Source of the DNA: JAFIEN01 sp051859505 | Lineage (GTDB): Bacteria > Pseudomonadota > Alphaproteobacteria > Rhodobacterales > Rhodobacteraceae | NCBI GenBank assembly: GCA_051859505.1 | Contig: JBHYFN010000003.1 | Location: forward strand, 1 to 64,000 | Direction: 5' to 3' | DNA length: 64,000 nucleotides | Shown: one piece after another, positions 26,340 through 33,546 of the stretch | How the letters are laid out: every line of letters starts with the position of its first letter | Numbering within the stretch: position 1 is the first letter of the stretch | Position numbers and translations under genes: made by a program | The notes under the pieces: generated by a model | The model's database searches: none | What the model saw: the letters and a program-made list of their open reading frames with translations, nothing else | Told to the model about the DNA's origin: nothing

Positions 26340-27187
26340 CCCTCGGGGCTCCGGTAGTCGGGCGCACAGCCGAAGATCGCCTCGGCCTCGGCACCCCCGG
26401 TATTGCACAGCCGGTACTTCGCGCCCTCGGGCAGGAAGAAGCCGTCCTGCGGATGCAGCTCGAACCAGCGCGGCAGGACATCCGTCTCCTCGATCAGGAT
26501 GTTGAGCCGCCCCGACAGCACATAAAGCCCGACCGACCCCCGATGCGACCGCACCCCCGACCGCGCCCCGGGCGACAGCCGCACCGTGCCCGAGGTCAGA
26601 TGCTCGGTCGAGACGAAAAGCCCGGTCAGCACGCGGGGATCCTCGGGGTCGAGCGACCAGAGCCGGTCCCCCTCGCCGATCACGCGGATCGTGCCCTCCG
26701 GCAGCGCGCCGGTGAAGGCGCCGATCAGCTCGGGCCGGTCGTAGCGGGGCTGATCGACATAGGGTTTGGTCTTCGCATAGGCCCCCGAAGTGCCGGTCGC
26801 GGGCGGCGGGGCGAAGAATTCGAGCACCCGCAACTCCTCGGCCCCCCAGGCGAAGGCATGGTGCCAGGTGTCGCGCCGGAAGAAGGCCGTCTCGCCCGTC
26901 CGGACGGGCACAACCTCGCCGGTTTCGGGGTTCGAGAGGATCATCGTGCCTGACAGCACGGTCAGCGTCTCGTCCGCGGCAAAGACGGTGCGGTAGTCGG
27001 GCGAATGGCGGAAGGCCCCGCCGGGCGGCAGGCCGAACAGAAGCTGGTGGATCTGCATCGACGAGACATAGATCCAGTCGTCAACGAACCCCGCCGCCGC
27101 ATCGCCCCACAGATGCCGGGTCACGGCGCTGTAGGGGATGGGCGTCGGCGCGTCGAAATCGGGACGGGGCGAGGATTTGTAGGCCAT
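26336..27187 (-). CDS. bicupin protein, sugar catabolic operon
   Basis: The 283-residue protein has two cupin-like halves. The first has GGAFRHSPDYRTVFAADE, a TVLSGTMILSN strand and RRDTWHHAF. The second has SPGARSGVRSHRGSVGLYVLSG and FLPEGAKYRL. Paired His/Glu positions suggest metal binding in at least one half. The exact reaction is unknown; sugar isomerase, epimerase or sensor-type roles are all seen in cupins next to Gfo/Idh genes. It shares one base with the upstream oxidoreductase stop and overlaps the ROK gene, so it is firmly in the operon. Confidence 0.78.
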   Translation of the reverse strand: MAYKSSPRPDFDAPTPIPYSAVTRHLWGDAAAGFVDDWIYVSSMQIHQLLFGLPPGGAFRHSPDYRTVFAADETLTVLSGTMILSNPETGEVVPVRTGETAFFRRDTWHHAFAWGAEELRVLEFFAPPPATGTSGAYAKTKPYVDQPRYDRPELIGAFTGALPEGTIRVIGEGDRLWSLDPEDPRVLTGLFVSTEHLTSGTVRLSPGARSGVRSHRGSVGLYVLSGRLNILIEETDVLPRWFELHPQDGFFLPEGAKYRLCNTGGAEAEAIFGCAPDYRSPEG

Positions 27188-28284
27188 TATTCGGGCGCGT
27201 GGTCGAGATGGGGGGCAATGCGCACGGCGTCTTCGTCAAAGCGCGGCGGATCGAAGGTCGAGGTGACGGGGATCGCCTGGCCGCTGCGCCCGCTCTCGGC
27301 GCTTTTCACCATGATATCAAGCACATGATAGGCATGCTCCGGGCTGTTGACCGGTTTGCGCCCCTCATGGATCGCGGCCAGCAGATCGCGGACCCCGTCG
27401 GTCCAGGGCCAGCGCGAGCGATCCTCATGGACGGCCCAGTAGCCCTTGTCGTTCTCCCAGATCTCGTAGCCCTGCGGATCCCAGTCTTCGCCGAACATCT
27501 GGATCGTGCCTTCGGTGCCGTAGATCTCGATCCCCGGCACCTTGTATTTCTGCAGCGTGAAGCCGGTGGTGACCACGGCGAAGCACTGGTTTCCGAAGTC
27601 GAGCAGAAGCTGGAAATTGTCCTCGGTCCGGACCGTCATCATCTCGCCGTCGACCATCCTTTCGGGGATCGCGGTGCCGGCCATCGCCATGACGCGCTTG
27701 CAGGGGCCCAGAAGGCCGGTCAGCGTCATGACGTTGTAGACGCCAAGGTCGAACATCGGCCCGCCGCCGGGCTGGTAGAACCACTTGCCCCAGCTTGGCC
27801 CCGACCAGCCGTAGAACCCGCGGGCCGAGACGGGGCGGCCGATCTTGCCGGAATGGATCGCCCGCCACATCTCGCGATAGGTCCGGCTTAGGGTGGTGTG
27901 GGGCGCGCAGACGAGGAGGCCCTTGGCGGTCTTTGCCTCCTCGACAATCAGCGCGGCCTCGGCCAGATCCATCGACATCGGCTTTTCGACCAGCACATGC
28001 TTGCCGGCGGCAAGGGCGGCGCGGGTGATCTCGCCATGGACCTGCATCGCGGTCAGGATCAGCACGGCATCCACATCGTCGCGCGCCAGAACCTCGCGGT
28101 AGTCGGTGGTGAAGGCGGTGATGCCGTAGGTATCGCGGGCCACGGCCTCGCGCGCGGGGTCCAGGTCGCAGGCGATGACGATCTCGTTCGGCAGGCCCTC
28201 GATGTTCAGCCGCCGCAGATGGGGGATATAGACGCGCGAGACGCTTCCGATCCCGATGACGCCGATGCGCACCCGATCCTTCAT
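27187..28284 (-). CDS. Gfo/Idh/MocA oxidoreductase (operon copy 1)
   Basis: A 365-residue NAD(P)-dependent enzyme and the first gene of the operon. The Rossmann motif is GVIGIGSVSRVYIPHL, EKPMSMDLAEAAL lies near residue 100, and the central GGGPMFDLGVYNVMTLTGLLGP near residue 190 lacks the His that many family members carry at this site. It probably catalyses the first oxidation, for example 3-keto formation on the imported glycoside, or the final reduction. A promoter should lie in 28285-28400, but no convincing boxes were found. Confidence 0.87.
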   Translation of the reverse strand: MKDRVRIGVIGIGSVSRVYIPHLRRLNIEGLPNEIVIACDLDPAREAVARDTYGITAFTTDYREVLARDDVDAVLILTAMQVHGEITRAALAAGKHVLVEKPMSMDLAEAALIVEEAKTAKGLLVCAPHTTLSRTYREMWRAIHSGKIGRPVSARGFYGWSGPSWGKWFYQPGGGPMFDLGVYNVMTLTGLLGPCKRVMAMAGTAIPERMVDGEMMTVRTEDNFQLLLDFGNQCFAVVTTGFTLQKYKVPGIEIYGTEGTIQMFGEDWDPQGYEIWENDKGYWAVHEDRSRWPWTDGVRDLLAAIHEGRKPVNSPEHAYHVLDIMVKSAESGRSGQAIPVTSTFDPPRFDEDAVRIAPHLDHAPE

Positions 28285-28614
28285 GGCACTATCCTTTTTG
28301 AAGCTGCTTGAGACAGGCTACCCCTGCCCGGTCGCTGCGGGAACCGTGCCAACGGTCATGGGTCGGTGGAGGGTTCGTGCCGGTGCGGGGTCAGGGATGC
28401 GGTTGAAGGGGCTGCCCGGCCCCGACAGCCCTGCCCTTCCGGTTGATGCGCCGGACCCCGCCGCCCGGCAGGGCACCGGCGCAATCTGCGTGCTTTCGCG
28501 CAAGGGAAAGGCAGCCGGAGCGGTGCCCGGCGCTGTGGGGAACCGGGCATGGTCGCAGCCGGGCAAATCCGGCACCCCCGCCCGGCTGGCCCGGCCGAAA
28601 CCTTCAGCCCAACT
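28285..28614. other. intergenic region between sugar operon and TMAO-type importer
   Basis: No gene is supported. The left part is the leader of the leftward sugar operon. The right part holds an inverted repeat likely to terminate the TMAO-type importer operon. Short open frames here have no support. Confidence 0.45.
28557..28587 (-). terminator. inverted repeat downstream of the TMAO-type permease
   Basis: AGCCGGGC (28557-28564) and GCCCGGCT (28580-28587) form an 8-bp stem with a 15-base loop, 28 bases after the permease stop. There is no U-tract; this is a weak, possibly factor-assisted terminator. Confidence 0.4.
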
Positions 28615-30582
28615 TCAAAGCCGCTGCGCCTGCCGCAGCCGGTCGGCCCAGCGCATCAGCAGGTGATCGGCCATCAGCCCGAGGAAGGCCACGGCAAGGC
28701 CCAGCACCAGCCCCTTGCCCACATCGGTCGCCGACAGGGCGCGCTGCATCTCCTGCCCAAGATCCTGGGTGCCGATGAAGGCCGCGATGATGACCATGAA
28801 CAGCGCGAACATGATCGACTGGTTGAAACCCACAAGGATCGTCGGCATCGCCAGCGGCAGGCGCACGTTCCACAGCACCTGTCGCCGGGTCGCCCCGCTC
28901 ATCTCGGCGGCCTCGACGGTCTCGGCGGGGACGGAGTCGAGCCCCTCGATCGTGTAGCGCACGATGGGCACGGTGGCGAATACCATGACCGCCGCCAGCA
29001 CCGCCACATCCGAGACGCCAAACAGCATCACCACCGGGATCAGGTAGATGAAGCTGGGGAAGGTCTGCATCGTGTCGCAGACCAGCCGCACGATGGCGGC
29101 CCGCCGCCCGGTGCCCGCGCCCCAGATGCCCAGCGGAAAACCGATGAGCCCGGCCAGCGTCACCGCGGCCAGCACCGTATAGACCGTGATCATCGCCCGG
29201 TCCCACCAGCCCGACAGCGCGATGGGCAGGATGAAGCCCAGGCAGACCAGCGCCGAGCGCCAGCCGCCCACCGCCCAGCCGAGTGCGGCCACGGCTGCAA
29301 GGACCGCCGTATAGGGCAACCACAGGATCGCGTCGCGGAAGGGGATCAGCACCCAGACGACCAGCACCCGCCGGATCCAGTCCGTCACCGGTGCGACAAA
29401 GCCGATGAACCAGCTGACGGCCGCGTCGATAGGCGGGGCGACCGACAGGGCCTGGCTGCGCTCGACCTCGTGGAAATAGGGCACAAGCTGCGCCAGGCCA
29501 AAGGACGCCGCCACCAGCCCCGCCCAGATCAGCAAAAGCCGGTTGCGGCTGGCCCAACCCTCGCCCGGTTCGGGATGGGCGGGCTGACGCACGGCCCAGG
29601 CGCGCGACAGCCGGTCAAGCGTCACCGCCAGTAGGACGATGGTGATCCCGATCTCGACCGAGGGGCCGATCCGCAGCGCCTGCAAGAGCTGGAGAAGCCG
29701 CTGCCCAAGGCCCGGCATCCCGATGAAGGAGGCCAGCACCACCATCGCAAGGCACTGCATGATCACCTGGTTCACGCCGATCAGGATCTCGGTCCGGGCC
29801 GTGGGCAGGCGGACGCGGGTCAGCAGCTGCCAGCGCGTCGCGCCCGACATCTTGCCCGCCTCGACCACTTCCTCGGGCACCTTGCGCAGGCCCAGAAGCG
29901 TCATGCGGATCATCGGCGGGACCGAGAAGATGATCGTCACCACCGCGCCCGCCTTGGGCCCCAGCCCGATGAAGACGACGACCGGGATCATATAGGCGAA
30001 ATGCGGCAGCGATTGCGCGATGTTCAGGATCGGGTTCAGGATCCGCTCGGCGGTTTTCGACCGCCACGCCAGCGTCCCCATGCCCAGCCCGATCAGGACC
30101 GAGACGGGGGCCGCGACCATGATGACCGAGAAGGTCTCCATCGACCAGCGCCACTGGCCCATCACGGCGATCCAGACGAAGGTTCCCCCGGCCAGCGCCG
30201 CCAGCCGCCAGCCGCCCAGCGCATAGCCCAGCATCCCCGCCGTGACCGCCACCACCGACCACGGGATCGGGCCGATCCGGGGCCAGCGGTTGCGCCCGTA
30301 AAGCAGGTTCGCCGTCACATCGAGGCACCATTCCACCCCGGCGGCAAAGGCGCGCGTGACCGTCATCAGGCCCAGTTCGTTCTGGGCATAGCTGAAGGCC
30401 GCGTTGATCCAGTCGGCAAAGGGAATGACGGCCCAGTCGGGCGGGCGGATCAGGCCCGGTGGCAGAAGCGCCTGCCCGGCCGCCAGCAGGACCGCCGCGA
30501 TCAGCAACCCCTGCCAGACCCTCGGGCCCTTCTCGGCTGTGCTGCGCGCAAGGGCCGGGTCGGTCGCGGCGCTGTCCGTCAT
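28615..30582 (-). CDS. tmoV: TMAO/betaine-type ABC permease, two fused permease domains
   Basis: This 655-residue inner-membrane protein carries two ProW-like permease domains in tandem. Domain 1 has the coupling motif VEAGKMSGATRWQLLTRVRLP near residue 215. Domain 2 has VEAAEMSGATRRQVLWNVRLP near residue 555. Single-domain ProW proteins are about half this length. The fused form fits TmoV, the permease of the trimethylamine N-oxide importer of marine Rhodobacterales. The start overlaps the ATPase stop (ATGA). The adjacent TorTSR-like sensor supports TMAO as the substrate; choline or glycine betaine remains possible. Confidence 0.8.
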   Translation of the reverse strand: MTDSAATDPALARSTAEKGPRVWQGLLIAAVLLAAGQALLPPGLIRPPDWAVIPFADWINAAFSYAQNELGLMTVTRAFAAGVEWCLDVTANLLYGRNRWPRIGPIPWSVVAVTAGMLGYALGGWRLAALAGGTFVWIAVMGQWRWSMETFSVIMVAAPVSVLIGLGMGTLAWRSKTAERILNPILNIAQSLPHFAYMIPVVVFIGLGPKAGAVVTIIFSVPPMIRMTLLGLRKVPEEVVEAGKMSGATRWQLLTRVRLPTARTEILIGVNQVIMQCLAMVVLASFIGMPGLGQRLLQLLQALRIGPSVEIGITIVLLAVTLDRLSRAWAVRQPAHPEPGEGWASRNRLLLIWAGLVAASFGLAQLVPYFHEVERSQALSVAPPIDAAVSWFIGFVAPVTDWIRRVLVVWVLIPFRDAILWLPYTAVLAAVAALGWAVGGWRSALVCLGFILPIALSGWWDRAMITVYTVLAAVTLAGLIGFPLGIWGAGTGRRAAIVRLVCDTMQTFPSFIYLIPVVMLFGVSDVAVLAAVMVFATVPIVRYTIEGLDSVPAETVEAAEMSGATRRQVLWNVRLPLAMPTILVGFNQSIMFALFMVIIAAFIGTQDLGQEMQRALSATDVGKGLVLGLAVAFLGLMADHLLMRWADRLRQAQRL

Positions 30583-31598
30583 GCCGGGCGCGCCTCGAGC
30601 ACGAGGTCGAGGGCGGCGTTGCGGTCCAGCGCGCCGACCAACTTTCCAGCCTTGTCGGCCACCGGGATCACCGGGCGGGGGTCGCCGACAAGGCTGCGGG
30701 CGATCTCGCGCAGGGTGGCGGTGGCGGGAAGCGGGCTGCCCTCGGGGGGGGCGTCGGGCTGCAGGGGGGCGGCGAAAGTGCCGACATGCACGACGCGCGC
30801 CCGATCTACCCCGGCAGTGAACTTGGCGACATAATCCGAGGCCGGATCCAGCACGATCCGGTCGGGCGTGTCGCATTGCACGACGGCCCCGTCCTTCATG
30901 ATGGCGATCCGGTCGGCCAGCCGCAGCGCCTCGTCGAAGTCATGGGTGATGAAGACGATGGTGCGGTCCATCTGTTTCTTCAGCCGCAGGAATTCGTCCT
31001 GCATCTCGCGCCGGATCAGCGGATCGAGCGCCGAGAAGGGCTCGTCCAGAAACCAGATGTCGGGCTCGATCGCCAGCGACCGGGCGATGCCGACGCGCTG
31101 CTGCTGACCGCCCGACAATTCGCGCGGGAAATAGTCCTCGCGGCTGCGCAGGCCGACCAGATCCAACACCTCGCGCGCCCGCGCGGTGCGGGCCATCCGG
31201 TCCATCCCCCGCATTTCCAGCGGGAAGGCCACGTTCTGAAGCACGGTGCGATGCGGCAGAAGGCCGAAGGACTGGAACACCATCCCCATCTTCTCGCGCC
31301 GAAGCGCGATGAGGCGGGCCTCTGACAGGCTGCCGATCTCGACGCCCTCTATGTCGATCGCACCCGCCGTCGTCTCGATCAGGCGCGAGAGGCAGCGTAC
31401 CAGCGTGGACTTGCCCGACCCCGACAGGCCCATCACGACCAGCATCTCGCCCCGCCCCACATCCAGCGTCACATCGCGCACGGCCACGACATGGCCCGGC
31501 AGGGGCGCGGACCCCGCAGCCAGCGCACGGACATGGGCGGCGGGATCGGGGCCAAAGACTTTCCAGACATTGCGGCAGGAAATGGCGGGCTGGGCCAA
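30579..31598 (-). CDS. tmoW: TMAO/betaine-type ABC ATPase (ProV-like)
   Basis: A 339-residue ATPase of the quaternary-amine (ProV/OpuA) class: Walker A GLSGSGKST, Q-loop VFQSFGLLPH, signature LSGGQQQR, Walker B IWFLDEPFSALD, H-loop FITHDF. The C-terminal extension (about 280-339) resembles one CBS-type repeat (RPVIPVADKAGKLVGALDRNAAL), used in relatives for osmotic or ionic gating. It lies between the binding-protein and permease genes, as in tmoXWV. Confidence 0.82.
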   Translation of the reverse strand: MAQPAISCRNVWKVFGPDPAAHVRALAAGSAPLPGHVVAVRDVTLDVGRGEMLVVMGLSGSGKSTLVRCLSRLIETTAGAIDIEGVEIGSLSEARLIALRREKMGMVFQSFGLLPHRTVLQNVAFPLEMRGMDRMARTARAREVLDLVGLRSREDYFPRELSGGQQQRVGIARSLAIEPDIWFLDEPFSALDPLIRREMQDEFLRLKKQMDRTIVFITHDFDEALRLADRIAIMKDGAVVQCDTPDRIVLDPASDYVAKFTAGVDRARVVHVGTFAAPLQPDAPPEGSPLPATATLREIARSLVGDPRPVIPVADKAGKLVGALDRNAALDLVLEARPA

Positions 31599-31616
31599 GG
31601 CGCGTCCTTTCGGTCG

Positions 31617-31645
31617 GCCCCCCGGGCCTTGTGGGTCCGGGGGGC
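31617..31645 (-). terminator. GC hairpin between TMAO-binding protein and ATPase genes
   Basis: GCCCCCCGGGCC (31617-31628) and GGTCCGGGGGGC (31634-31645) form a 12-bp stem with one non-Watson-Crick position and a 5-base loop, about 28 bases after the binding-protein stop. Confidence 0.6.
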
Positions 31646-31672
31646 GTGTTGCGGTTCAGAAGTGCGGGCGGA

Positions 31673-32617
31673 TCACTCGGTCCAGGAGCGCCAGATATCC
31701 TCGTTCGCCTCGAGCCAGGCCAGTGCCGCATCCTCGGGGTCCAGCCCGTCGATATCGACAAGCTTGGCCATCTCGGCGATCTGGGGGTTGGTGAAGTTCA
31801 CCTGCTCGAGCAGGGCATAGGCGGTCGGCCATTTCTCGGCCATACCCTCCCAGGCGGCGATCTTGAGGTAACCGTCGGCCGGGTTGCCGCAGTCATAGAC
31901 GGCGTCCGGGTTCGGCCCGAGCGCGGGATCGGTGTCGCAACCGGGTTCCCAAGCGGGGAATTCGACGAATTCGCCCGGCCAGACGGCCTCGGCGAAATTC
32001 GGGGTCCAGTTGAAGAGGACGATGGGGGTCTTGTCGCGCTCGGCCGCGGCCAGTTCGGCCCAGAGCGCCGCCGCCGAGCCCGCATTGACCACGGTGAAGT
32101 TCAGCCCCAGCGCATCGACCCGCTCCTGATCGTGCTTGAGCCAGTCGACCGGCCCGCCAAGGAAGCGGCCCCTGTCGCCGGTCTCGGGCGTGGCGAAAAG
32201 CTCGGCGCAGTCGTTCAGCGCCTGCCAGTCGGGCAGGCCGGGGCAGGCTTCCTTCGTCCACATCGGATACCACCAATCCTCGCGGGTGATGGCGTCATGG
32301 GTGGCCACGTCGACGATCCCGCCCTTTTCCAGCGCGGCGTTGAAGGAGGCGCCGAAGGCCCCTTCCCAGACCTCGAGGCCCAGCGTCACATCGCCCAGGC
32401 GGATCGCCTCGTAGACGGCCTGGCTGTCGGCCGAGATGAATTCGACCGAAAGGCCCATATCCTCGAGGATATTGCCGACGACATGGCTCATCACGATCTG
32501 GCTGGACCAGTTATGCGTGGGGATGATGATCGGGTCCGAGGAATCCCCCGCCCGCACCTGCCCCGCGGCCGTTGCGATGACTGCTGCCCCGATAAGCAGC
32601 TTTGCGTGTCTTTGCAT
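31673..32617 (-). CDS. tmoX: TMAO/betaine-type substrate-binding protein
   Basis: A 314-residue periplasmic protein of the ProX/OpuAC class. The signal peptide is MQRHAKLLIGAAVIATAAGQVRA. The mature part has PIIIPTHNWSSQIVMSHVVG, LGLEVWEGAFGA, EDWWYPMWTKEACPGLPDW, and VLFNWTPNFAEAVW. The many Trp residues fit an aromatic cage for a methylated-amine ligand. In TmoX of Ruegeria such a cage binds TMAO. Divergent to it, 224 bases away, is a TorR-like regulator gene, the best clue to the ligand. The start was placed at the Met before the signal peptide. Confidence 0.82.
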   Translation of the reverse strand: MQRHAKLLIGAAVIATAAGQVRAGDSSDPIIIPTHNWSSQIVMSHVVGNILEDMGLSVEFISADSQAVYEAIRLGDVTLGLEVWEGAFGASFNAALEKGGIVDVATHDAITREDWWYPMWTKEACPGLPDWQALNDCAELFATPETGDRGRFLGGPVDWLKHDQERVDALGLNFTVVNAGSAAALWAELAAAERDKTPIVLFNWTPNFAEAVWPGEFVEFPAWEPGCDTDPALGPNPDAVYDCGNPADGYLKIAAWEGMAEKWPTAYALLEQVNFTNPQIAEMAKLVDIDGLDPEDAALAWLEANEDIWRSWTE

Positions 32618-32841
32618 GTTTTCTGACCCTGTTGCACGCCCGCCGGGGATCGGCAGGCCCTTGGCTTCGGCCGGGTTTGCCCCGGTCCATGCGCAAAGGT
32701 TAGGCAAGGGCTGTGAACAGGTCAGAGGCCTGATGTGAACATCATCGCGTTTTCTGTGAAAAGATGTTAACGGAGAGGAAAATGCCAAGCCTTCATGGCT
32801 CCGCGCAGCCGGGCCGCAGGGAAAGGGCGCAGGGGATGACC

Positions 32842-33546
32842 ATGTCGCGGCAGAAGGCGCATATCGTCCTGATCGAGGACGAACCCGTGACGCGGGCGGC
32901 GCTTGCCAGCTATCTGGAAGGGTTTGGATACCGCGTGAGCGCCTGCGACCGGGCCGAACCGGCCGAGGCGCTGATGGAAGAGGATCCGGCCGACCTTCTG
33001 ATCGTGGATATCAACCTGTCGGGCAAGGACGGGCTTGAAATCACCCGCGAACAGCGCGCCCGCTCCGAGATCGGGATCATCCTGCTGACGGGCCGCACCG
33101 ATGACGTGGACCGGATCGTGGGGCTCGAGGTCGGGGCCGACGATTATGTCTGCAAGCCCTTCAACCGGCGCGAACTGGCGGCACGGGTCAAGAACCTTCT
33201 GCGCCGCACCGGTGCGCAACGGCACCAGTCGCGCCGGGTGGTGCGGTTCGAGGGGTTCAGCTTCGATCTGGTCGCTCGCCAGATCGCCGACGAGGCGGGC
33301 GAGGCGATCCCGCTGACCCGCGCCGAATACGAAGTGCTGCGCGCCTTCGTGGGCAATCCCGGGCTGGTTCTGGACCGCGAGCGTCTGTCGGCGGTGATGC
33401 CGCATCGCGGGGCCGCGGGCGAGGTGCGCACCGTCGATGTGATCATCCGCCGCCTGCGGGCCAAGCTGCGCGACGATTCCCGGATGCCGCGCATCCTCGC
33501 CACCTCGCATGGCGAGGGCTATGTCTTCATTGCGCCGCTTGAATGA
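32842..33546 (+). CDS. torR: TorR-like response regulator (OmpR family)
   Basis: The product is 234 residues. The start at 32842 is preferred for its AGGGG at good spacing; 32836 and 32764 are in-frame alternatives. The receiver domain (about 1-120) has acidic residues in LIEDE, the phospho-acceptor Asp in LLIVDINLSG and the Lys in CKPF. The winged-helix DNA-binding domain (about 135-232) has LTRAEYEVLRAF and RTVDVIIRRLRAKL. Its 3' end overlaps that of the convergent hybrid kinase gene by 20 bases, and its start faces the importer operon, so it is the natural activator of the importer and of other TMAO genes. Confidence 0.87.
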   Translation: MSRQKAHIVLIEDEPVTRAALASYLEGFGYRVSACDRAEPAEALMEEDPADLLIVDINLSGKDGLEITREQRARSEIGIILLTGRTDDVDRIVGLEVGADDYVCKPFNRRELAARVKNLLRRTGAQRHQSRRVVRFEGFSFDLVARQIADEAGEAIPLTRAEYEVLRAFVGNPGLVLDRERLSAVMPHRGAAGEVRTVDVIIRRLRAKLRDDSRMPRILATSHGEGYVFIAPLE

